The position numbers were made by a program, and so were the translations under genes. Below, piece after piece: positions 54,102 to 62,892 of a DNA stretch of 64,000 nt; positions within the stretch are counted from its first letter, which is position 1; the number at the start of each line of letters is the position of its first letter. Source of the stretch: Collinsella sp. (GTDB lineage Bacteria > Actinomycetota > Coriobacteriia > Coriobacteriales > Coriobacteriaceae). The DNA lies in the NCBI GenBank assembly GCA_019425015.1, contig JAHYYJ010000001.1:107718-171717 (forward strand), written 5' to 3'. Below the pieces are notes generated by a model. The model was not told where the DNA came from and did no database searches. It saw only the letters and a program-made list of their open reading frames with translations.

Positions 54102-55076
54102 CTATCGGACATTTCGGCATGCGATAAGAGCCATAACCTTCGCAGAATTACTTCCCCCACAAAAAGCTTCCGGAATGCTGTCTTTGTCATACCGGAAGAC
54201 CGAATTCCCAGTTTTATCGCGTAAGTACTTATAGAAGAAGTCCTCCCAGCTTTTAAACTTCTCACTGTCTGCAAACGCTTCCGGCTCTTGCAAAACCGCT
54301 TTGGCATCTAACCCTGAAATTACGCCGGAGCTCAGCAGAAGCCACTCAAACGACTCGGGAAGACAAACCGTAACAGCATCGCGGTGAATGTCTTGCAGCT
54401 TAAGGACACGGTCCGCATAGCACCCAAATGCCGCTCCGTCCGCAACAACAAACACGCGATCGTCGAGATGCTGATCCAACCAGCCCAAAATCGCGCTGTT
54501 CGTCATGGCAGAAGCACAGGAAAGCTCACTGTCAGCGAAATGCCGTTCAAAGAACTGGAAACCAGACTTACTGTCCTCGCATAGAAGGATAGAAAAGTCC
54601 TGTTTTGGCGCCGACCGGGAAATAGCATAACGATGATTCCCACGATCTTGATAAACAGGGACGAAAGAATGGTATTTTCCGCTCGTCTTAATCTTGTAAA
54701 TCTCATCCACGCTATACGGAAGATTAGGGAAATCAGCCCTTGAGATCAGCACGAAATAATTCGAGGAATACAGCACATGATGGGCAAACTCATCAGAATG
54801 AATCTCTTTTAAGCCCTCATCGACAAATACAATCGAGTCATGAACGGACGAAAGCTGGTTTCGCCAATCATAATCGGTCAGGGCGACACAGGGACAATCG
54901 CATTGCAAGGAAACACCCGACTGCTCACCCGTTCGCATGTAGTCTGCGACCATATCAAACAGTGTCGTCTTGCCCGTGCCGCTATCGCCACGCACAATAG
55001 TGATGTTTCGCTTGATGGTAAATGTGTACTTGGTTCCCCTGCGGCGGGAAATCTTAACAAGATGCGAACCGTTCAT
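54102..55076 (-). CDS. P-loop ATPase with Toprim-like C-terminal motifs, module copy B
   Basis: Paralogue of the ATPase at 43047-44045. The start ATG at 55076 has AGGTG six bases upstream and aligns with copy A (MNGSH against MKGTH); a GTG three codons earlier is less likely. Shared blocks: KRNITIVRGDSGTGKTTL (Walker A), DSIVFVDEG (Walker B), SSNYFVLISR, LPYSVDEI, LLCEDSKSGFQFF, VVADGAAFG, CLPESFEWLLLSSG. The 324 residues end in a less conserved tail. Base composition is clearly lower in G+C than the flanking rml genes. It lies 75 bp upstream of rmlB on the same strand, so read-through into rmlB is possible. Confidence 0.75.
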   Translation of the reverse strand: MNGSHLVKISRRRGTKYTFTIKRNITIVRGDSGTGKTTLFDMVADYMRTGEQSGVSLQCDCPCVALTDYDWRNQLSSVHDSIVFVDEGLKEIHSDEFAHHVLYSSNYFVLISRADFPNLPYSVDEIYKIKTSGKYHSFVPVYQDRGNHRYAISRSAPKQDFSILLCEDSKSGFQFFERHFADSELSCASAMTNSAILGWLDQHLDDRVFVVADGAAFGCYADRVLKLQDIHRDAVTVCLPESFEWLLLSSGVISGLDAKAVLQEPEAFADSEKFKSWEDFFYKYLRDKTGNSVFRYDKDSIPEAFCGGSNSAKVMALIACRNVR

Positions 55077-55085
55077 AAGCAGCAC

Positions 55086-55523
55086 CTACAGATACGGAAT
55101 TGACTCGTGAATCAATTCGGCCATGTTGTGAACGATTCGGCCGCTATTCACGACTTTAATTTTAAAATCCTCGCGACCAAAGTCCATCACATGATAGAGA
55201 TTCACAACGAGCTTGCGGTCTTTCGCCATGTCAAGAATCCACTTGACACAGTTGTCACCACAGGTAGAGGCGTTAAAAATATGCTTACGATCAAATCTCA
55301 TAAGCAGCAGCGTTTTCACGCCACCAGAAAGCTGGAGTGGGGAGATGGATCCAAGCACAGGGCTTTCGATGACGTTTTCGGAGACAACATCCGATCGATC
55401 GACATCTTTAATTATCGAAACTGCATAGGGATCCGTAATCCAAGAAGACCGGTAAGAGTTTTTGAAATATGTCGCTGTGTTGTAAATCGCTTCTGGCATA
55501 TCGCCAAAGTAGACGCTTAACAC
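55086..55523 (-). CDS. DUF4869-like protein, module copy B
   Basis: Paralogue of the protein at 42598-43047; function unknown. The start is GTG at 55523 after GGGGGTGG, chosen because GTG-TTA-AGC aligns with ATG-TTA-AGC of copy A. The 145 residues keep YFGDMPEAIYNTATYFKNSY, VLGSISPLQLSGGVKTLLLM, IFNASTCGDNCVKWIL and LYHVMDF. The last ~15 residues differ from copy A. It ends 9 bases before the ATPase start codon. A terminator for rmlA lies directly upstream, so the pair must have its own promoter in 55524-55568, where only weak boxes are visible. Confidence 0.75.
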   Translation of the reverse strand: MLSVYFGDMPEAIYNTATYFKNSYRSSWITDPYAVSIIKDVDRSDVVSENVIESPVLGSISPLQLSGGVKTLLLMRFDRKHIFNASTCGDNCVKWILDMAKDRKLVVNLYHVMDFGREDFKIKVVNSGRIVHNMAELIHESIPYL

Positions 55524-55567
55524 ATCCACCCCCAATCATTTTGGCTATATGGTCACCGTAATCATAA

Positions 55568-55598
55568 CGAAAGGGGCCACCAAATAACGGTGGCCCCT
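55568..55598 (-). terminator. Terminator of rmlA
   Basis: 10-bp stem AGGGGCCACC (55572-55581) with complement (55589-55598), then TTTCGTT on the minus strand, 20 bp past the rmlA stop. It isolates rmlA from module copy B. Confidence 0.75.
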
Positions 55599-55617
55599 AA
55601 AAGAAAGCAAGAAGGCG

Positions 55618-56517
55618 CTAATACTCGCGCGGGCTGTTGACGATCTCGCCGGCGGCGACCTTCTTCAAGTGCTGACCGTAGACCGACTTGCCGTAGGCCT
55701 TCGCGGCCTCCTCCAGCTCGGCGGTCGTGATCCAGCCGTTCTCCCAGGCGATCTCCTCGGGGACGGACACGGGCAGGTCCTGCGAGTGCTCCACGGCGCG
55801 GACGAACTCCGCGGCCTCGTGCAGGCTCTCCATGGTGCCGGTGTCCAGCCACGCGTACCCGCGGCCCAGCGTCACCACGGAGAGCGTCCCCTCCTCCAGG
55901 TACATCCGGTTGAGGTCGGTGATCTCCAGCTCGCCGCGCGCGGACGGCTTGACCCCATGCGCCTTGGCGGCGACGTCGCCCGGGTAGAAGTACAGGCCGG
56001 TGACGGCGTAGGAGCTCTTGGGCTCGGCGGGCTTCTCCTCGATGGAGACGGCACGGCCCTCACCGTCGAACTCCACGACGCCGAAGCGCTCGGGGTCGTC
56101 CACGTGGTAGCCGAAGACCGTGGCGCGGCCCGACTGCGCGTTCTCGACGGCCTTCTTGAGGTGGCGGCTGAGGCCGTTGCCGTAGAAGATGTTGTCGCCG
56201 AGCACCAGGGCGCACGGCTCTCCGGCGATGAAGTCCTCGCCGATGGTGAAGGCCTGCGCCAGGCCGTCGGGGCTCGGCTGCTCTGCATAGGACAGGTTCA
56301 CGCCGTAGCGCGAGCCGTCCCCGAGCAGGCGCTCGAAGTTGGGGAGGTCGGTCGGCGTGGAGATGACCAGGATGTCGCGGATGCCCGCCAGCATGAGGGT
56401 GGACAGCGGGTAGTAGATCATGGGCTTGTCGTAGACCGGCAGCAGCTGCTTGGAGGTCACGAGCGTGAGCGGGTACAGGCGCGTGCCGGACCCGCCGGCG
56501 AGGATGATGCCTTTCAT
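55618..56517 (-). CDS. rmlA: Glucose-1-phosphate thymidylyltransferase
   Basis: First step of dTDP-rhamnose synthesis: glucose 1-phosphate + dTTP. The 299 residues start with [20 protein letters not shown], the nucleotide-binding signature, followed by [20 protein letters not shown] and [34 protein letters not shown] and [18 protein letters not shown] are typical of the enzyme. AAGGAG precedes the ATG. GC-rich; separated from rmlB by the 1.4-kb module copy B. With rmlB and the rmlC-rmlD fusion it completes the dTDP-rhamnose pathway. Confidence 0.97.
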   Translation of the reverse strand: MKGIILAGGSGTRLYPLTLVTSKQLLPVYDKPMIYYPLSTLMLAGIRDILVISTPTDLPNFERLLGDGSRYGVNLSYAEQPSPDGLAQAFTIGEDFIAGEPCALVLGDNIFYGNGLSRHLKKAVENAQSGRATVFGYHVDDPERFGVVEFDGEGRAVSIEEKPAEPKSSYAVTGLYFYPGDVAAKAHGVKPSARGELEITDLNRMYLEEGTLSVVTLGRGYAWLDTGTMESLHEAAEFVRAVEHSQDLPVSVPEEIAWENGWITTAELEEAAKAYGKSVYGQHLKKVAAGEIVNSPREY

Positions 56518-56616
56518 ATCAAAAACTCCTTCTAAGGAAAAAACAAAAGTGGAGAAGGCTAAAGTAATTCTATATTAATTTGACTGCCATTAATCCTTTC
56601 GGAAGAGGATCAACAC

Positions 56617-58049
56617 ATGCCAACGGCTCTGCTTACCAACCTGAACATCAACTCCCGTACTGGCTCAGAGCTTCACACTCTTGAGTTCACCAAACAACTG
56701 CAAAATAGAGGCTACGTTGTCACCTGCTTTTGCTTATGCGCCGCTTACCCTTTACTTAAAGAATTTGAAAAAGAAGGCATCAAAGTATTGACCCTAGGAG
56801 ACGAGACCAAACTCGAGAATCAGTATGATTTATTTATTGCACAACACCGAGTAGTAAGTGAATACATATATTCACTTCAAAGAATTACGTTCTCATCCAT
56901 TTTTTCAGTACTCGGGCTCTCAGATGAACATGAAGGCTTGCCCTTTTTCACAAATCTGTCAGACGGAATCATCGCCGTCAGCCATGAAGTTAAAGGTCAT
57001 ATAGAAAACAGTGCTCAGGCGCATAATATTCAGCCCCCCGTTCACGTCTTTCCAAACTACTGCACGAAATCTTTTTACGATTATAACTACCAGGGAAATA
57101 ATGAACTGAAAAGCATCTGCTGCATATCTAATCATCCCGCTCCAGAATGCCTCGAAGCATTTGATTTATTAAAAAAAGACGAATAAGGGCCGATGTCTTT
57201 GGCTATCAATCTCAAAGTATCAAAGTGACGCCGGAATTACTATCTCAATATGATGCTGTAGCTTCCATCGGAAGAACCGCACAGGAATGTATGCCCATGG
57301 GAATACCCTTCTATTGCTATGACCACTTCGGGGGACCTGGCTATATCACTCCTAATAACATCGAACATAATGCCCTTTTCAATTTTTCTGGACGACCAGA
57401 GAAACGAAAGAGCTCAGCGCAACAACTCTAAAATGATTTAGTCAATAGCTATGCAGAAGCCCAAAGGATGCAAAGCCAGATAAAGGATTTACGCATAAAC
57501 AGATTCCAACTAGAAAATCTATTCGAACAAGTCATGAGCTTTATAAATGTTAATAAAGACAAAAAGCCACACGTGCAGAATGAAATTTCTGATGAAGCAA
57601 AAGAACTCTACAGGCTTAAGGCGATGAATTATTCAACAAGCTACGAAAACGCTTGCATTGGCCAAGGCGAGCTCTTTTATGACAAAGAATCTGAATCCAA
57701 CCCACAAGCCCAGCAGTGCAATAGCTATCGGTTTAAATATAGGTACTCAACTGAAGTCGAAATAGACCTCCCAGAGCAAATGAGAAGCAGGCTTATTATC
57801 ATTAGATTCGATCCCGATAATAAGCCGTGCAAGTGCACTATTAGCAATTGCAAGCCCATTTCGAATAACTGTTTTTCCTCAAATACAGCGCAAGAGACGT
57901 TTTTGACATTCGATCCGCAGTATCACTTATCAGGGGCAAAAAGTATCCACTTCATAGCAAATAAACTGGACCTTTTGGATGTTATAAGCATCTGCAATCA
58001 AATCAATAAAAGGCAGACCAGTATATTCGGAAAACTATTTCATAAGTAA
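56617..58049 (+). pseudogene. Broken GT-B fold glycosyltransferase
   Basis: One reading of ~475 codons interrupted twice. Frame one runs from ATG 56617 (good AAGAGG site) to TAA at 57184-57186. It leaves frame at a run of seven A (57172-57178); one more A would restore KKRRIRADVFGYQSQ in the next frame. That frame continues to an in-frame TAA at 57429-57431 and, past it, in the same frame to 58049. GT-B features: LLTNLNINSRTGSELHTLEF at the start and ASIGRTAQECMPMGIPFYCY plus DHFGGPGYITPNN in the donor site. The C-terminal ~190 residues are of unknown fold. AT-rich. Either dead or, less likely, tuned by slippage at the A-run. Confidence 0.8.
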
Positions 58050-58082
58050 AGCTCTGGCGACTTATTGTGTCGCCAGAGCTTT
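58048..58082. terminator. Bidirectional terminator between the GT pseudogene and the two-domain GT2
   Basis: Perfect 14-bp stem AAAGCTCTGGCGAC (58048-58061) with its complement (58069-58082), 7-base loop, A/T ends on both sides. It serves both convergent genes. Confidence 0.85.
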
Positions 58083-58090
58083 ACTTCAAT

Positions 58091-60442
58091 CTACATAGTG
58101 CTCATCGGACCGTGGTACGGGTCACCATTGACATAGTACTCCGCCCAAGCAGTGCGCAATTTACCCTGCTCGCGCATAAATCGAATTTTCTTCTCACCGG
58201 TCTCATAGCCGCGACTAAAGGATTCATAATGATACAGAAGCGCATCTGCATCGAAAACAACTAACTTATCGAGTGAACGTACCCTCAGGCAGAAATCAAC
58301 GTCATTAAACGCGACTTCGAAGTCTTCATTAAACCCATTAAGCTCTTCAAATACAGAGCGCTTTGTCATCATGCAGGCAGCAGTAACGGCGCTTAAGTCT
58401 TGTGAAATAACAGCGCGGCGCATGTAACCTGGATCATCCCGGTCAAGGTTGTTGAATACGTGAACGGGCCCACCCATTTCACCTTCATTTTTACAGCAAA
58501 TCATCATTACGCCCGCATGTTGTACCGTATCATCCGGATATAGCAATTTTGCACCGACGGCCCCAACGTCCTCACGCTGACAGAAAGACAGCATTGAAGA
58601 AAGCCAGCAGCCCTCAATAACCTCAGTGTCATTATTCAAGAACAGCAGGTATTTGCCGGATGTCAGTCCAACGCCATAATTATTGATAGCGGAGTAATTA
58701 AACGGACCATCCCATGTTGCAATGCGAACGTTCTCATATTGCTCGGGAACGGTGCGGTAATACTCAAATGTCGCGTCCTCCGTACTGTTATTCTCAACAA
58801 CCAGAATCTCGAAGTTGCGGTAATCAGTTTTTTCCTCAATAGAGTCAATGCAGCGGCGTAAGACCTCAACGCTATCTTTATTGGGGATAACGATACTGAC
58901 CAAGGGTTCTTCATTAAGAGCGTAGGCAATGTGATAGAAACAGGCAGAATCAGTTAACTCCGCAGTACCGTTCAGACCGCAACGATCCAAATGCTCTTGC
59001 AGTGCCCTTCTGCCAGCATCGTCGGCATAGTTCTTATTTCCCGCGCTCTTCGCAGTTGACGTATCGCTAATTCTCCAATGATAGAGAACCTCGGGGACAT
59101 GATAGATATTCTGAGTTCTCTCTACTAAACGCAACAGAAAATCATAGTCTTGAGCTCCATCGAACTTTTTCCGTAGCATGAGTTCTTTAGCGAACGAAGC
59201 ACGAACGCAAAGCAGATGAGTTATGTAGTTATGAACGCGAAGCAAATCCAGATTGAAATCAGACTTGAAATGAGGGGCCACATACTCACCGTCCTCATTT
59301 AAGAAGTCCTCATCGCAATACAGTGCATCAGTATCAGGACAGTCCTGAATTCGCTCTGCGTATCTATAAAGAGCAAATGGATCGAGTGTATCGTCATGAT
59401 CGAAAAACACGACATAATCGCCCTTTGCTTCAGCAATGCCAAAGTTAGTGTTCCCCGAAATACCCTTATTCGAATCTAGAGTAACGACCTTAATGCGCTC
59501 ATCTTTCAATTGATCCAAAGCTGAACACAGCTCAACACAATCAGGTGTTGAGTTAATCAAAATAAGCTCCCAATTTAGATAAATCTGATTGAGAACGGAA
59601 TCAATCATCTCATGAAGAAACTTAAGAGGGGTCTTATACAGTGGCACAACGATACTGAATTTCAGCGAACAACTCGTATCAAAGTCACACGAATCAAGCA
59701 TTGCCAAATAGTCATGCCGCTTTGCACAAAATTCAGAATACAAACCCGGCGAAGACGCCTTATAAAAGTGTGGAGAACAGACATCTGAATAAAACTCAAC
59801 AGATGCAGGATCAAAGCACAGAAAACCGGTCTGGACGGACTTTGATTCAACATTAGCGACTAGGCAATAGCTCTTCGGACCGACCGACAAACGAAGGCTA
59901 AAAGAGGTCTCTTTCCTCTTAAGCCCACCCATATCAATGGTATTGGTTCTTCCAAAATCCGGTTTATACGCTAACGCCCTGCCATCTGAATCAATAACGT
60001 CGAGTCGAGCTAAAATCTCACTATGGGGATAACAAATAACTCCTTTGCATATTAACTCAGAGCCATCTGCTGATTTCAAGAGAATAGTGGGTCTCACATG
60101 AATTTGATTTGAATATACCTGACGATCTGAGTCGCGAATTAAATAAGACAACGATGACTTAAATCGATAATTGAATCGTGAAATCCACTTAATTTCATCC
60201 CATCCGAAGTTCTTACTAAATAACCGATTCAATTTTTGATTACTAGAAAACACAGATAGATTGAAATCTTCACCCTCAAGCAAAGGAATTGCAATTACAA
60301 GCAATGAGTCAATTAAGTGACTTGAATACGGGATCAAATTACCAGACTTAGAAACCACATCGACAGCATAAGAGGCAGGAAGTTCACCATCAAGAGCGAA
60401 ATATACAGTTCCGCAGCCGCGGACAGCAGCCACTAGCTTCAT
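58091..60442 (-). CDS. Glycosyltransferase with two family-2 domains
   Basis: Predicted cytoplasmic glycan-chain assembly enzyme. The start ATG at 60442 has AGGTGA five bases upstream. Residues ~1-260 show no GT motif and may be a beta-rich accessory domain. First GT2 domain about 265-490: FSIVVPLYKTPLKFLHEMID, FFDHDDTLDPFALY with the DxD-like pair, and DFLLRLVERTQNIYHV. Second domain about 515-783: VSIVIPNKDSVEVLRRCIDS, LLFLNNDTEVIEGCWLSSML, and AACMMTKRSVFEELNGFNED. Related double-GT2 proteins build rhamnose-rich wall polysaccharides, in keeping with the rml genes nearby; linkage not predictable. AT-rich. It follows the YfhO-type gene by 16 bp. Confidence 0.9.
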   Translation of the reverse strand: MKLVAAVRGCGTVYFALDGELPASYAVDVVSKSGNLIPYSSHLIDSLLVIAIPLLEGEDFNLSVFSSNQKLNRLFSKNFGWDEIKWISRFNYRFKSSLSYLIRDSDRQVYSNQIHVRPTILLKSADGSELICKGVICYPHSEILARLDVIDSDGRALAYKPDFGRTNTIDMGGLKRKETSFSLRLSVGPKSYCLVANVESKSVQTGFLCFDPASVEFYSDVCSPHFYKASSPGLYSEFCAKRHDYLAMLDSCDFDTSCSLKFSIVVPLYKTPLKFLHEMIDSVLNQIYLNWELILINSTPDCVELCSALDQLKDERIKVVTLDSNKGISGNTNFGIAEAKGDYVVFFDHDDTLDPFALYRYAERIQDCPDTDALYCDEDFLNEDGEYVAPHFKSDFNLDLLRVHNYITHLLCVRASFAKELMLRKKFDGAQDYDFLLRLVERTQNIYHVPEVLYHWRISDTSTAKSAGNKNYADDAGRRALQEHLDRCGLNGTAELTDSACFYHIAYALNEEPLVSIVIPNKDSVEVLRRCIDSIEEKTDYRNFEILVVENNSTEDATFEYYRTVPEQYENVRIATWDGPFNYSAINNYGVGLTSGKYLLFLNNDTEVIEGCWLSSMLSFCQREDVGAVGAKLLYPDDTVQHAGVMMICCKNEGEMGGPVHVFNNLDRDDPGYMRRAVISQDLSAVTAACMMTKRSVFEELNGFNEDFEVAFNDVDFCLRVRSLDKLVVFDADALLYHYESFSRGYETGEKKIRFMREQGKLRTAWAEYYVNGDPYHGPMSTM

Positions 60443-60458
60443 TACAATCACCTACACA

Positions 60459-62861
60459 TTAGCCACGCCGAAAAGGCGTAGCGACAACCACACAAACAAT
60501 AAACAGACCTAAGAGACTTAAGAAGATACCTAACATTAAACCATACGGTATGTATACAAATTCAACGTGATGCTCGCCCTTGGAGACAGCGGTAGAAATA
60601 AACCCGTAATTTACTGTTATACACTCCGCCTCTGAACCGTCAACAAATGCACGCCAACCAGGGCTGGAGAGCACCGGCACCATCACGAGCCCATCGTTGT
60701 CTGAAGAAACGGATACATCGTAACGTCCTTCATCAACCTCAGTGACATTGACTGACGACACCTTGGAATCATGATCGTTATTTAAGGTTCGGTCGAGCTT
60801 GGCATAGCTATCGTCATCAACTATGGCCTCGCCGCTATTCAGACAATCCCATAAGGAATTATGATTTTCATTGATGCAGTCATTTTCCTTTCTCACATTA
60901 GAATAAAACGTTCCAAACGAGTAATGACGATTTTTGTAAATGTATATATGATCAATTACTTCAACCAAATCAAGCCAGTCATAGCTTAATTCATCACCAG
61001 ATAAAACGTACTTGACTCCAAATAAACCAGCTGCATCCCCTTCGTTTTGATCAAAAAAGAATGCGGAATAAACATGTGAAGGGGTCCCATCAGTATTGCC
61101 CTGCCAAAAAGCATCCAGTAGAGAAATCTCCTCTTTTGGCCGGGTGGAATTATAGGAAGTAACTCCATCATAATTTTGGATTAAGCCATCTTGAAAGACT
61201 GACCATTCAGAAAATGTCTTGTCCATCCTGTAAACACTTGAATCATTATCCATAACGTAATTAAGAGCATTTGCCGAGATTCCAGACTCGACGAGTTGAT
61301 AAGTAGGAAATGAGTCCTTTTTCAAGTGCGTGCGACAAGTGACGGAAACATAAGCATCAGCCATAGAAAGCGAGACGGCAGATATTGACAAGATGAAGAC
61401 AAATCGAACAAGGGACTTTACCGATAGCAACAAACATGCAATAAGCGCAATACAGACAAGCATCAAAAATAACGAAAGCGCCTTTGCGTCGCCCTCGTTG
61501 CCAATACAACATAGAACGCTAATTACCAAGCTAATTAATAAAGCTACGAGAATACTCGGTTTTGAATAAAAGTGAGCACTCTGGAGCTGATCAAACACAA
61601 CTGCTATCACCAAGCAGCAGCAAACCGGAATGAAAAAGGATGACCGATACTTGACCTCAGAAAATACATTTAAAAATGCAGGGAAAAAAGTATTAATCAG
61701 ATATAGGCAGGGCAACACAAGGGCAATGCCGAGAACGATGTTGCGCGTTCTAGATCTTTTGGAAGAGAGCAGCCAAACAAGATATAGAAATATAAATGAA
61801 TAAATAACGCCAGAGCATCCAATCTGAGGAAGCTCATAGTAATTCGAAGAACCAAAGTCTGAAGACCAGGTTCCAGCATAATTATTACCCATTACTCGAA
61901 GTAAAAATAAACGCAAGTCTCCCAATCCAACATTGGAAGAGAGTGCGGTCAGCACCTTTGACTGAAGAGACGGTCCGCCAGATATTCGGCTGGAATCGAA
62001 CAGCAACAAATATGCGACGGGAACTGAAACGACTGCTGAAACGAGCAATCCCCCTACAACTGGCAATATAAAATCGGAAAACGATTTGAAGCCCTTTGAC
62101 CAGCTTTCATTCAGATAGACCCCTCGCAATAATGCATAAATTGCACAGGGCACCAATGTCATAAACGAAATATATACACTGAGAAGGGTGACGAGCGCCA
62201 CGCCAGCCGAAAGAAGCAATCGTCCAAGACGAGATCGATTATCGAAATACAGTTCGATGCCAACCAGAATTAAAAGAACAAAGAGGCATGCATTACCAAG
62301 AAAACAGTGATTTCCCCAAAGAACTAGGTATCCATTAATCGAATACACAAGAGACGATACAATTTTAGCTGGCTCCTTAAAGCCATAAAAACTAAGGAAG
62401 ATATAGAAACCTATCGAGGCAATATAAACCTTAGCAATCTGGATAGAAATCAGCGCATATGGTAAAAACCAATCGCCCAAATATACACACGATGGAATTA
62501 GTATCAAATTAAAAGGGTCGAAGTATAGAGACTGGTAAACAAGTCTACTGCATCCAAGTCCGTAATTCTGGTTCCATACAGATACGTTCCCTCTTTGAAA
62601 ATCATGAATCAAATCTAGATACAACGGGATGTACTGCTGGGTGGTATCGCTCCCAATGTCGTTGAATGCATAGACGATATCGCCAAAAATGAACTTGCGG
62701 TAAACAAACAGCACAACAAGCGTTGTGCATAGGAATAGCAATGCCCAATAAAACCGATTGGTTTTATCCCTACACTTGGAGATAAGCCCCATTTTCATCA
62801 CAAGCTCTGCGAAGAACCATAACCCGGCAAACATCATTAAAAATAGGAGCAGCAGCTTCAT
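60459..62861 (-). CDS. YfhO-family membrane glycosyltransferase, second copy
   Basis: Polyprenyl-phosphate-dependent sugar transferase of the membrane, second of its type here. The 800 residues have about twelve hydrophobic segments to residue ~480. Family marks: first outer loop DIGSDTTQQYIPLYLDLIHD and WNQNYGLGCSRLVYQSLYFD; C-terminal barrel LVMVPVLSSPGWRAFVDGSE and a last helix near 775-795. It is not closely similar to the copy at 48994 and is AT-rich where that one is not, so a separate origin is likely. GAGG precedes the ATG. It stands between the wall protein and the double GT2, all on the minus strand, without its own GtrB/CsbB partner. Confidence 0.9.
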   Translation of the reverse strand: MKLLLLFLMMFAGLWFFAELVMKMGLISKCRDKTNRFYWALLFLCTTLVVLFVYRKFIFGDIVYAFNDIGSDTTQQYIPLYLDLIHDFQRGNVSVWNQNYGLGCSRLVYQSLYFDPFNLILIPSCVYLGDWFLPYALISIQIAKVYIASIGFYIFLSFYGFKEPAKIVSSLVYSINGYLVLWGNHCFLGNACLFVLLILVGIELYFDNRSRLGRLLLSAGVALVTLLSVYISFMTLVPCAIYALLRGVYLNESWSKGFKSFSDFILPVVGGLLVSAVVSVPVAYLLLFDSSRISGGPSLQSKVLTALSSNVGLGDLRLFLLRVMGNNYAGTWSSDFGSSNYYELPQIGCSGVIYSFIFLYLVWLLSSKRSRTRNIVLGIALVLPCLYLINTFFPAFLNVFSEVKYRSSFFIPVCCCLVIAVVFDQLQSAHFYSKPSILVALLISLVISVLCCIGNEGDAKALSLFLMLVCIALIACLLLSVKSLVRFVFILSISAVSLSMADAYVSVTCRTHLKKDSFPTYQLVESGISANALNYVMDNDSSVYRMDKTFSEWSVFQDGLIQNYDGVTSYNSTRPKEEISLLDAFWQGNTDGTPSHVYSAFFFDQNEGDAAGLFGVKYVLSGDELSYDWLDLVEVIDHIYIYKNRHYSFGTFYSNVRKENDCINENHNSLWDCLNSGEAIVDDDSYAKLDRTLNNDHDSKVSSVNVTEVDEGRYDVSVSSDNDGLVMVPVLSSPGWRAFVDGSEAECITVNYGFISTAVSKGEHHVEFVYIPYGLMLGIFLSLLGLFIVCVVVATPFRRG

Positions 62862-62892
62862 ATACTAGACCTCAACAACGTTAGCAATCTGA

